Positions 1 through 5,790 of a DNA stretch of 6,365 bases are shown here, piece after piece. The position numbers were made by a program, and so were the translations under genes. The DNA is from an uncultured Roseovarius sp. (lineage in GTDB: Bacteria > Pseudomonadota > Alphaproteobacteria > Rhodobacterales > Rhodobacteraceae). Under the pieces are notes generated by a model. The model worked only from the letters and a program-made list of their open reading frames with translations, made no database searches and was not told the DNA's origin. How positions within the stretch are numbered: position 1 is the stretch's first letter; each line of letters begins with the position of its first letter. The stretch lies in assembly GCA_913055965.1 (NCBI GenBank), contig CAJXKX010000130.1, positions 1-6,365 on the forward strand. Direction: 5' to 3'.

Positions 1-1
1 G

Positions 2-505
2 CTGTTTTCGCACGACCTGATGGTGTATCTGGCGCTGGCACTGGTCGCGGCGGTCTGGGCGATGCTGAAATATACCCGCGCGGGCCTGATCCTGCGCGCG
101 GTGGGCGAGAACCACGACGCGGCGCATGCGCTGGGCTACCGGGTGGTGCGCGTGCGCATCCTCGCGATCCTCTTCGGCGGGGCCTGCGCGGGGCTGGGCG
201 GGGCCTATATCAGCCTCATCCGCGTGCCGCAGTGGACCGAGGGCATGACGGCGGGCGCGGGCTGGATCGCGCTCGCGCTCGTGGTCTTCGCCTCGTGGAA
301 GGCGGGCCGGGTTCTGCTGGGTGCCTGGCTTTTCGGCGGGGTGACGGTGCTGCAGCTCAACCTGCAGGCAGCGGGTCTCGCCATCCCGGTCGAGTATCTT
401 TCCATGTCGCCCTACTTGATCACCATCCTCGTGCTGGTCATCATGTCCGCCGACCGCTCGCGCGCCCCGGGCTCGCTGGGCCGCATCTTCCACGCCTCGC
501 AATGA
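2..505 (+). CDS. ABC transporter permease, BPD_transp_2 family (C-terminal part, 5' end outside window)
   Basis: The C-terminal 167 residues of an inner-membrane permease are present; the reading frame is open from base 2, so the true start lies upstream. The fragment is mostly hydrophobic helices. A charged cytoplasmic loop at fragment residues about 22-50 contains LRAVGENHDAAHALG, the coupling loop typical of the second permease of BMP-type importers (YufQ/NupQ-like) that docks on the ATPase. A glycine-rich helix (GGACAGLGGAYISL) and an AGAGWIALALVVF segment follow, both characteristic of this family. Where many relatives have a Gly-x-Trp-x-Pro stretch, this protein has FASWKAG, a mild divergence. 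Its stop lies 32 nt before the substrate-binding protein gene on the same strand, so the two are almost certainly co-transcribed parts of one importer. The ATPase and the partner permease are expected upstream. The substrate is not shown by the sequence; nucleosides or related compounds are the family precedent. Confidence 0.9.
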   Translation: MFSHDLMVYLALALVAAVWAMLKYTRAGLILRAVGENHDAAHALGYRVVRVRILAILFGGACAGLGGAYISLIRVPQWTEGMTAGAGWIALALVVFASWKAGRVLLGAWLFGGVTVLQLNLQAAGLAIPVEYLSMSPYLITILVLVIMSADRSRAPGSLGRIFHASQ

Positions 506-524
506 CACAACGACAACCACGAAC

Positions 525-530
525 AGGGAG
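525..530 (+). promoter_or_regulatory. Ribosome binding site of the BMP-family gene
   Basis: AGGGAG lies 7 nt before the ATG at 538. It supports that start over any upstream start in the same open frame, which extends back into the permease gene. Confidence 0.75.
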
Positions 531-537
531 ACCACAC

Positions 538-1614
538 ATGACACTCACCCGCCTTCTCACCACCGCCGCGCTCGCGCTCGGCCTCGCGACCGGAGCCGCC
601 GTGGCGCAGGACAAGACCCGCGTCGGCTTCATCTATGTCGGCCCGATCGGCGATGGCGGCTGGACCTACGAGCATGACAAGGGCCGTCTCGCCATCGAGG
701 AACATTTCGGCGATGCCGTCGAGACGGTCTACCAGGAAAGCGTGCCCGAGGGCGCCGATGCCGAGCGCGCGATCACGCAGATGGCGTTGCAGGGCGCGGA
801 CCTGATCTTCACCACCTCCTTCGGCTTCATGGAGCCGACCATCTCGGTGGCCGAGAAATTCCCGAACGTGAAATTCGAGCATGCCACCGGCTACAAGACC
901 CTGCCCAATGTCTCGACCTATTCGGCGCGGTTCTACGAGGGGCGCGCGGTGCAGGGCCATATCGCGGGCAAGATGACCAAATCGAACATCATCGGCTACA
1001 TCGCCTCCTATCCGATTCCCGAGGTCATCCGTGGCATCAACGCGGCCTATCTTCATGCCGCCAAGGTCAACCCCGATGTCGAGTTCAAGATCATCTGGGC
1101 CTACACCTGGTTCGACCCGGCCAAGGAGGCTGACGCGGCGCAGGCGCTCATCGAACAGGGCGCTGACGTGATCCTGCAGCACACCGATTCGACCGCGCCG
1201 CAGGCGGCGGCCGAGAAGGCCGGCAATGTCGTGACCTTCGGGCAGGCCTCGGACATGGCAGAATACGCGCCCTTCCCGCGCGTCTCGTCGATCATCGATA
1301 ACTGGGCCCCCTACTACATCGCCCGCACGCAGGCGGTGATCGACGGCACGTGGGAGAGCCAGCAGGTCTGGCACGGCATCGACGAGGGCATGGTCGAGAT
1401 CGGCGAGATCACCGACGCGGTGCCCGAGGACGTGCGCGCCGAGGCGCTGGCGCTCAAGCAGGCGATGGCGGCGGGCGAGTATCACCCGTTCACCGGCCCG
1501 ATCAACCGGCAGGACGGCAGCGCGTGGCTCGCCGAGGGCGAGGTCGCCGATGACGGCACGCTGCTGGGCATGGATTTCTATGTCGAGGGGCTGACGGGCC
1601 AGATCCCGAACTGA
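538..1614 (+). CDS. BMP-family ABC transporter substrate-binding protein, periplasmic
   Basis: This 358-residue protein captures the substrate in the periplasm and delivers it to the membrane permeases. Residues 1-23 form a clear Sec signal peptide: Thr/Arg n-region, Ala/Leu-rich core, and AVA before the probable cleavage at Gln24. The mature protein opens with RVGFIYVGPIGDGGWTYEHD (about residues 28-47), the signature N-terminus of the BMP/Med/PnrA family (PF02608). No Cys follows the signal, so it is a soluble periplasmic protein, not a lipoprotein as in Borrelia and Treponema relatives. Family features follow: a GADLIFTTSFGFMEPT stretch, a GADVILQHTDSTAP stretch, and a C-terminal GPINRQDGS segment. 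The reading frame stays open far upstream, but the signal peptide and the AGGGAG at 525-530 fix the start at 538. It is the last gene of the transporter operon, followed by a palindrome that may end transcription. BMP proteins characterised so far bind purine nucleosides; the ligand here is not determined. Confidence 0.93.
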   Translation: MTLTRLLTTAALALGLATGAAVAQDKTRVGFIYVGPIGDGGWTYEHDKGRLAIEEHFGDAVETVYQESVPEGADAERAITQMALQGADLIFTTSFGFMEPTISVAEKFPNVKFEHATGYKTLPNVSTYSARFYEGRAVQGHIAGKMTKSNIIGYIASYPIPEVIRGINAAYLHAAKVNPDVEFKIIWAYTWFDPAKEADAAQALIEQGADVILQHTDSTAPQAAAEKAGNVVTFGQASDMAEYAPFPRVSSIIDNWAPYYIARTQAVIDGTWESQQVWHGIDEGMVEIGEITDAVPEDVRAEALALKQAMAAGEYHPFTGPINRQDGSAWLAEGEVADDGTLLGMDFYVEGLTGQIPN

Positions 1615-1636
1615 TCCGGCATGCCTGCAAACATCG

Positions 1637-1662
1637 CGGCCGCGCCGAATTCGGCGCGGCCG
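1637..1662. terminator. Perfect 26-bp palindrome between convergent genes, probable bidirectional terminator
   Basis: Each 13-base arm (CGGCCGCGCCGAA and its complement) is exact, and the centre is GAATTC. It sits 22 nt after the BMP-family stop and 7 nt beyond the stop of the convergent hydrolase gene, where a shared terminator is expected. In RNA it would form a very GC-rich hairpin with a small AATT loop. Neither strand has a real U-tract after the stem, so it is not a textbook intrinsic terminator. It could instead limit read-through or 3' decay, or be a protein-binding site. A second tiny repeat, GTTG-CCTT-CAAC, follows at 1663-1674. Confidence 0.55.
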
Positions 1663-1669
1663 GTTGCCT

Positions 1670-2608
1670 TCAACGGCGAGCCGAGGCCCCGTCGATGAAG
1701 GCGACGATCCCCGGCACAAGCGCGTCGTGGAGCGGCAGGGCGCGGTCGGTATAGGTGGCAAAGGGCCTGCCGGGGACAGCCGCCTTGAGCATATGCGTGC
1801 CCCCAGCAAGATCGATCCGGCGCGCCTGCGGCAGGGCGCTTTCGAGCAGATCGGCATCATGGGGGCGGACCTGCACGTCCGCGTCTCCCTGAATGATCAG
1901 CACAGGGCCCCGCCACCCCTTGGCGAGGCTCACGGGATCGTAGGAAAACAAGTCGATCATGTAGCGCTGCAGTTCCGCCGAAAAGAGCGGTTGCAGAGCC
2001 TGAGTGACGGAGGCCGGGTCGCGGCTCTTGCCGGCCTCGAGATCGGCCACGATGGAGCTGATTTCGGGCATGAGGGGGCCGTTGGCCGGGTTGGCCTCGA
2101 ACTGTTCGATCAGCAATCGCCCTGTCGGCCGCCCCGACGTTGCCAGCAGGATCAGACCGCAGAGCCGATCCGGCGGGTCTTGCGCCGCGACCAGGGCGAC
2201 CAACCCGCCTTCGGAATGCCCGGCGATCCAGACGCAGGGGGCGAGGTCTGCGGCATGGCTAACCCAGTCGCGGACATCCCCGGCATAGGCTCCGATCGTG
2301 ACCGCGTTCGGATCGGCGATCGCCGCGGCGCTGCCGTAGAGACCGCGCTTATCGATGCGCAGCGAGGCGATCCCCGACTGCGCCAGCCCCTCGGCCAGCA
2401 ACTTGTAGCTGTCCGTCGCAAGGCCCGTTCCGGGAGAATTCCCGTCCCTGTCCGTCGGCCCGGAGCCGGGCACGATGACCACGGCATGCGCCGCGCCCCC
2501 GACCGCGATCCGTTCCGCTTCGAGAGGTCCAAGAGGCCCGGCGATCAGCACCGGTTCCGCAGCGGCCATGACGGGGAGGAGCCCGGCGAGAAGAATTATC
2601 AGGCGCAT
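1670..2608 (-). CDS. Exported alpha/beta hydrolase (serine hydrolase, S33/Hydrolase_4-like)
   Basis: This is a 312-residue alpha/beta-fold hydrolase, presumably an esterase or peptidase-like enzyme; the substrate is unknown. Residues 1-17 look like a Sec signal peptide (MRLIILLAGLLPVMAAA, then Glu-Pro), so it should act in the periplasm or outside the cell. PGSGPTDRDG (47-56) is the oxyanion-region motif of this hydrolase group. The nucleophile elbow GHSEGG places the catalytic Ser at 132. QGDADVQV near 240-247 supplies the probable acid (Asp244), and GGTHML gives the His at 272. All triad members are present and the length is normal for a full domain. A GTG at 2611 directly precedes the ATG at 2608; I chose the ATG because GGAGGGG (2620-2614) is better spaced for it. 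The gene lies 91 nt downstream of pmtA on the same strand, so it could be read from the phospholipid operon or from its own promoter. A lipid-related role is only a guess. Confidence 0.88.
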   Translation of the reverse strand: MRLIILLAGLLPVMAAAEPVLIAGPLGPLEAERIAVGGAAHAVVIVPGSGPTDRDGNSPGTGLATDSYKLLAEGLAQSGIASLRIDKRGLYGSAAAIADPNAVTIGAYAGDVRDWVSHAADLAPCVWIAGHSEGGLVALVAAQDPPDRLCGLILLATSGRPTGRLLIEQFEANPANGPLMPEISSIVADLEAGKSRDPASVTQALQPLFSAELQRYMIDLFSYDPVSLAKGWRGPVLIIQGDADVQVRPHDADLLESALPQARRIDLAGGTHMLKAAVPGRPFATYTDRALPLHDALVPGIVAFIDGASARR

Positions 2609-2613
2609 CACGG

Positions 2614-2620
2614 CCCCTCC
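2614..2620 (-). promoter_or_regulatory. Ribosome binding site deciding the hydrolase start
   Basis: On the minus strand GGAGGGG is followed by CC, then GTG and ATG in immediate succession. The spacing is 2 nt to the GTG at 2611 and 5 nt to the ATG at 2608, so the ATG is the better start. Confidence 0.65.
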
Positions 2621-2677
2621 ATTGACGCGGCGCGGCGTGTGACTGGCCCCACTCCATTCGGTACAGACATCCCTCAG

Positions 2678-2698
2678 CGCAGGACAAGCGGTCCCGCG
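2678..2698 (-). terminator. Hairpin directly after the pmtA stop codon (weak terminator or RNA-processing element)
   Basis: Read on the minus strand, CGCGGGAC and GTCCTGCG form an 8-bp stem with one G-U pair and the 5-nt loop CGCTT. It begins one base after the pmtA TGA. No U-run follows (CTGAGGG), so efficient intrinsic termination is doubtful. It may partly separate the phospholipid operon from the hydrolase gene. The rest of 2609-2677 shows only the hydrolase ribosome binding site. Confidence 0.35.
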
Positions 2699-2699
2699 T

Positions 2700-3320
2700 T
2701 CAATTTACCCGCTTTTCCAGCACCAGGAAGGTCATCATCCCCATCGGCGGCAGGTCGCGGCGGGTGACGACGTGCAGGCGCGGGTCCTGCAGGACGGTGT
2801 CGATCTCGAAATCCGAGTGCCACCCCAGCACCCGCTCCAGCGGCGCGGCGGCGCGGGCGAGACCGGCCCAGACCCCGCGTTCGTGGCGGAAATGGTTGGT
2901 GATCACTACCTGCCCGCCGGGGCGCAGGACGCGGGCGATCTCGGCCATGACGCGGCCCGGTTCGGGCACCACCGACAGCACGTGCATCGCCGCCACGGTG
3001 TCGAAACTCGCATCGGGGAAATCGAGGCTGCGCGCATCCATCTGCCGCAGCCCGGCGACATGGCGCAGCCCCAGCCTTGCAACCCGATCCCGCGCCTTGC
3101 GCAGCATGTCCTCGCTGTAATCCATGCCGGTGACGCGCAACGCCCGGTCATAGGTTTCGAGCGACAGCCCGGTGCCCACCCCCACCTCGAGCACATCGCC
3201 GCCGCGCGCATTGATATGTGCCACCGCCGCGCGCCGCCCGGCATGGGTGATCTTGCCGAAGGTCACGTCATAGACCGGCGCCCAGCGGGCATAGCTGTTC
3301 TTCACCGCGTCGAGATCCAT
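2700..3320 (-). CDS. pmtA: Phosphatidylethanolamine N-methyltransferase, Rhodobacter PmtA type
   Basis: This 206-residue soluble class I SAM-dependent methyltransferase probably carries out the three methylations of phosphatidylethanolamine to phosphatidylcholine at the cytoplasmic face of the membrane. SAM motif I is LEVGVGTGL at residues 44-52. The acidic ribose-binding residue is in TGMDYS (Asp67). QMDARSLDFPDASFD (93-107) and AMHVLSVVPEP (111-121) follow, then LRPGG (132-136). The N-terminus (VKNSYARWAPVYD) and the overall length match what I recall of the Rhodobacter PmtA branch, which is UbiE-like and unrelated to the Sinorhizobium enzyme. UbiE-like quinone methyltransferases are the main alternative, but those are longer. 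The position directly after pssA and psd, whose product is its substrate, argues strongly for PmtA. AGGGAGGA (3330-3323) precedes the ATG with short spacing. The gene follows pssA by 22 nt and is presumably in the same transcript. Confidence 0.85.
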   Translation of the reverse strand: MDLDAVKNSYARWAPVYDVTFGKITHAGRRAAVAHINARGGDVLEVGVGTGLSLETYDRALRVTGMDYSEDMLRKARDRVARLGLRHVAGLRQMDARSLDFPDASFDTVAAMHVLSVVPEPGRVMAEIARVLRPGGQVVITNHFRHERGVWAGLARAAAPLERVLGWHSDFEIDTVLQDPRLHVVTRRDLPPMGMMTFLVLEKRVN

Positions 3321-3322
3321 CG

Positions 3323-3330
3323 TCCTCCCT
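3323..3330 (-). promoter_or_regulatory. Ribosome binding site of pmtA
   Basis: AGGGAGGA lies in the 22-nt gap after the pssA stop. The GGAGG core ends 3 nt before the pmtA ATG, which is close but usable, and supports the start at 3320. Confidence 0.6.
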
Positions 3331-3342
3331 TTCCGTTTCGCT

Positions 3343-4083
3343 TCAAGATCGGTCCTTCGGGTACCAGATCAAGGCCGCCCAGATCACGACAGCGACATAG
3401 ACGAGACAGATCACGATCAGCGCCGCCCAGGTAAAGAGCGTCAGCGCCGCCGCCACGCAGGCAAAGGCCAGCAGGAAGAATTTCACGTTCTCGCGCGAGA
3501 TGCGCGTGCGCTTGAACGACCAGATCGGCACCGGGGTGATCATCAGAAGGCCCACCCCGGCCATGTAGAGCGCCACCAGCGGTGCGGGCGGCAGGGACAT
3601 CCCCGGCAGTGCGAAGGTAAAGAACATCGGCAACATCGCCAGAAGCGCCCCTGCGGGCGAGGGCAGGCCCTGGAAATACGCTCCCGACCCGCCCTTGGCC
3701 CCTTCCTCGCGGGAACTGACGTTGAACCGCGCCAGCCGCATCACGCAGCACACCGCAAAGAACAGCACCGCGATCCAGCCCGCGTGGCGCATGTCCTGCA
3801 GGCCCCAGAAGTAGATCACCAGCGGCGCGGCCACCCCGAAATTCACGAAATCCGCCAGCGAATCGAGTTCGGCCCCCATCGCGGATGTGCTGCGCAGCAG
3901 CCGCGCCAGCCGTCCGTCGAGCCCGTCGAGCACCCCCGCCACGAGCAGAAGCTGCACCGCGCGCACGTAGTCGCCCTGCACGCCCATGCGGATCGCCGTC
4001 ACCCCAGCGCAGATCGCCGCCACCGTCAGCATGTTGGGCAACAGCTGCGCGAGGGTCAGTTCCTTGCGCGGGGGGCGGCTCAT
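3343..4083 (-). CDS. pssA: CDP-diacylglycerol--serine O-phosphatidyltransferase (phosphatidylserine synthase)
   Basis: This 246-residue integral membrane enzyme makes phosphatidylserine from CDP-diacylglycerol and L-serine, the committed step towards phosphatidylethanolamine. The CDP-alcohol phosphotransferase signature is complete: Asp53, then Asp56-Gly57-x2-Ala60-Arg61-x8-Gly70-x3-Asp74-x3-Asp78. These are the four metal-binding aspartates of the type II, membrane-spanning PssA family (PF01066). Several hydrophobic helices follow, including a strongly hydrophobic C-terminal pair (about residues 200-240). The basic, polar N-terminus (MSRPPRKELTLAQLLPNMLT) is typical. The open frame extends upstream into psd, but the ATG at 4083 overlaps the psd stop in an ATGA, the usual arrangement for coupled translation, and gives the normal family length. 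The gene pairing with psd separates it from phosphatidylglycerophosphate synthases, which share the same signature. Confidence 0.93.
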   Translation of the reverse strand: MSRPPRKELTLAQLLPNMLTVAAICAGVTAIRMGVQGDYVRAVQLLLVAGVLDGLDGRLARLLRSTSAMGAELDSLADFVNFGVAAPLVIYFWGLQDMRHAGWIAVLFFAVCCVMRLARFNVSSREEGAKGGSGAYFQGLPSPAGALLAMLPMFFTFALPGMSLPPAPLVALYMAGVGLLMITPVPIWSFKRTRISRENVKFFLLAFACVAAALTLFTWAALIVICLVYVAVVIWAALIWYPKDRS

Positions 4084-4742
4084 TCCCCCGTCTCCGCGAT
4101 CACCGTCTCCCCGGCGATCATGGTCTGGCCCACGCGCACCAGCGGGGCCACGCCCTGTGGCAGGTAGACATCGAGCCGCGAGCCGAACCGGATCAGCCCG
4201 AAGCGCGCGCCGCGCCCGAGCGCCTGCCCCTCGGCGGTGAAGCACACGATCCGCCGCGCCACCAGCCCGGCGATCTGCACCACCGGCAGGACGTGCCCGT
4301 CCTCCATCCCGAAGACGATGCCGTTGCGCTCGTTATCCGCGCTCGCCTTGTCGAGCGAGGCGTTGAGGAACTTGCCGGGGCGATAGGCCACCTTGATCAC
4401 CCGCCCGGCCACCGGCGCGCGGTTCACATGGCAGTTGAACACCGACATGAACACGCTGACGCGGGTGAGCGGTGTGTCCGGCAGGCCAAGCTCTGCGGGG
4501 GGCACCGCGGGCTCGATCAGCGACACGATCCCGTCCGCCGGGCTGACGATCAGGCCGGGGCGCTGCGGCGTCACCCGCTCGGGGTCGCGAAAGAAGTAGT
4601 AGCACCAGACCGTCAGCCCCGCCCCGATCCAGCCCAGCGGCTCCCATACCAGGAACAGCAACAGGGCGATCCCGGCAAAGATCGCCACGAATTTGCGCCC
4701 CTCGGGGTGCATCGGCTTGATGAAGGTCTCGTGCATCTTCAT
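4080..4742 (-). CDS. psd: Phosphatidylserine decarboxylase, short (PSD-A) form, proenzyme
   Basis: This 220-residue pyruvoyl enzyme decarboxylates phosphatidylserine to phosphatidylethanolamine. The self-cleavage site is the Gly187-Ser188 bond in IRFGSRLDVYLP; Ser188 would become the pyruvoyl group of a small alpha chain of about 33 residues. SPADG (67-71) and SVFNCHVNRAP (100-110) are the other conserved blocks, giving the probable processing residues Asp70 and His105. Two hydrophobic stretches (about 18-33 and 36-51) anchor the beta chain in the membrane. The length fits the short PSD family found in many alphaproteobacteria, not the longer E. coli type. It is the first gene of the operon; its TGA overlaps the pssA ATG by 4 nt. 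The ATG at 4742 has GAGGA 10 nt upstream (4757-4753); an ATG two codons later is a less likely alternative. Confidence 0.93.
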   Translation of the reverse strand: MKMHETFIKPMHPEGRKFVAIFAGIALLLFLVWEPLGWIGAGLTVWCYYFFRDPERVTPQRPGLIVSPADGIVSLIEPAVPPAELGLPDTPLTRVSVFMSVFNCHVNRAPVAGRVIKVAYRPGKFLNASLDKASADNERNGIVFGMEDGHVLPVVQIAGLVARRIVCFTAEGQALGRGARFGLIRFGSRLDVYLPQGVAPLVRVGQTMIAGETVIAETGE

Positions 4743-4851
4743 GGGCGCTTGGTCCTCGGGGGCTGTCTCCTCTCATTCGCCTAAGCCCCGCGCCCCCGGG
4801 ATGCAAGGTCGCACCTTTTCTTCGGCCCCGCCGCGTGCCAATTTGCGCGTC
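4743..4851. promoter_or_regulatory. Divergent intergenic region with promoters for psd-pssA-pmtA and the reductase pair
   Basis: Since the genes on both sides point outward, the 109 nt must hold both promoters. For the psd side a weak sigma70-like candidate can be read on the minus strand: TTGCAT (4806-4801), 17 nt, then TAGGCG (4783-4778), which would start RNA near 4771. The -10 match is poor. For the reductase side I see no credible -35/-10 pair. A short inverted repeat, AAGGT-CGC-ACCTT, lies at 4805-4817 and could be an operator or chance. Confidence 0.4.
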
Positions 4852-5790
4852 ATGAGCATCACGATCACCTCCCCCGACGGAACCCCGGCGAGCCGCTTCG
4901 CCTTTGGCACCATGCAATTCGGCGACGCCGCCGACGAGACCGCCTCGCGCGCCATGTTCGACGCCTGCCTTGACGCGGGCATCACCCATTTCGACACCGC
5001 GCATCTCTATACCGGCGGCGCATCCGAGACGCTGCTCGGGCGCTTTGCCGCGCCGCATCGCGACCGGTTGGTGATCGCCACCAAGGCAGGCTATTCGGGC
5101 GGCGCGGGGGCTGCCAATATCCGCGCGCAGTTCGATCTGTCGCGGCAGCGGCTGGGAATGGATCACGTCGATATCCTTTACCTGCACCGCTTCGATCCCG
5201 AGACGCCGCTCGAGGAAACGATGGAATGTTTCGCCGATCTGCGCGGGCGTGGCCAGATCAGCCATGTCGGCCTGTCGAATTTCGCCGCGTGGCAGGTGAT
5301 GAAGGCCGCCTGCATCGGCGCGCGGCTCGATCTGCCGATCTCGATCCTGCAGCCGATGTACAGCCTCGTGAAGCGTCAGGCGGAGGTGGAGATCCTGCCG
5401 ATGGCGGCCTCGGAGGGAATGGTCGTGGCAGGCTACTCGCCGCTCGCAGGCGGCCTGCTCACCGGCAAGTATGCGCGCGGCGAGACCGGGCGGCTGACCG
5501 GCAACGAGCGCTACGCGATCCGCTACGGGCAGGACTGGATGCAGGACGCCACGGCGGCGCTCGTGGCGATCGCGGCGGAGCTTGGCACCGATCCGGCGAC
5601 GCTCGCCGTGGCATGGGCCGCGGGCCATCCCGCAGCCCCGGTGCCGCTCATCTCGGGGCGCTCGGCGGAACAGATCGCGCCGTCGCTGGCGGCGATGACG
5701 TTCGAGATGGACGACGCGCTCTATGCGCGGCTCGCGGCGCTGACGCCCGCCCCGCCGCCCGCAACCGATCGCACCGAAGAGGGTGCATGA
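4852..5790 (+). CDS. Aldo/keto reductase family oxidoreductase
   Basis: This is a 312-residue NAD(P)H-dependent carbonyl reductase with a TIM-barrel fold; the physiological substrate is unknown. The catalytic tetrad is intact: Asp48 and Tyr53 in FDTAHLY, Lys78 in IATKAGY, and His112 in LYLHRFD. GLSNF (140-144), YSPLAGGLLTGKY (195-207) and the cofactor-phosphate region ISGRSAEQ (267-274) follow in the expected order. The start at 4852 gives the family's normal N-terminus, with FGTMQFG as the first barrel strand. The frame is open further upstream, but translation there is not protein-like and runs back into psd. No Shine-Dalgarno sequence is visible before the ATG (TTTGCGCGTC), so initiation may be leaderless or depend on weak signals. 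The stop overlaps the next gene's start in an ATGA, which implies co-transcription and coupled translation. The C-terminal tail (APPPATDRTEEGA) is low-complexity and probably disordered. Confidence 0.92.
   Translation: MSITITSPDGTPASRFAFGTMQFGDAADETASRAMFDACLDAGITHFDTAHLYTGGASETLLGRFAAPHRDRLVIATKAGYSGGAGAANIRAQFDLSRQRLGMDHVDILYLHRFDPETPLEETMECFADLRGRGQISHVGLSNFAAWQVMKAACIGARLDLPISILQPMYSLVKRQAEVEILPMAASEGMVVAGYSPLAGGLLTGKYARGETGRLTGNERYAIRYGQDWMQDATAALVAIAAELGTDPATLAVAWAAGHPAAPVPLISGRSAEQIAPSLAAMTFEMDDALYARLAALTPAPPPATDRTEEGA

Noticed and set aside
232..537. Upstream extension of the BMP-family reading frame
   Set aside because: The extension overlaps the permease in another frame and translates to low-complexity sequence. 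The signal peptide and ribosome binding site place the start at 538.
412..1860. 482-codon open frame on the minus strand opposite the BMP-family gene
   Set aside because: Its translation is Arg/Gly/Asp/His-rich with no domain or signal, and it lies antisense to a well-supported gene. Long antisense frames are expected at this GC content.
1664..2767. 367-codon plus-strand open frame opposite the hydrolase
   Set aside because: It is a mirror-frame shadow of the hydrolase, which has a signal peptide and a full catalytic triad on the minus strand.
4084..4245. 54-codon N-terminal extension of PssA inside psd
   Set aside because: The extra residues are Arg/Ala/Gly-rich and lie wholly within psd. 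The ATGA overlap start at 4083 yields the standard length and N-terminus.
3885..4784. 299-codon plus-strand open frame opposite pssA and psd
   Set aside because: The composition is Arg/Pro/His/Ala-rich and unlike a folded protein, and it is antisense to two conserved lipid genes.
4333..5628. 431-codon minus-strand open frame spanning the reductase and part of psd
   Set aside because: It is a GC-driven shadow: no start context, no recognisable domain, and it overlaps two genes with intact catalytic motifs.
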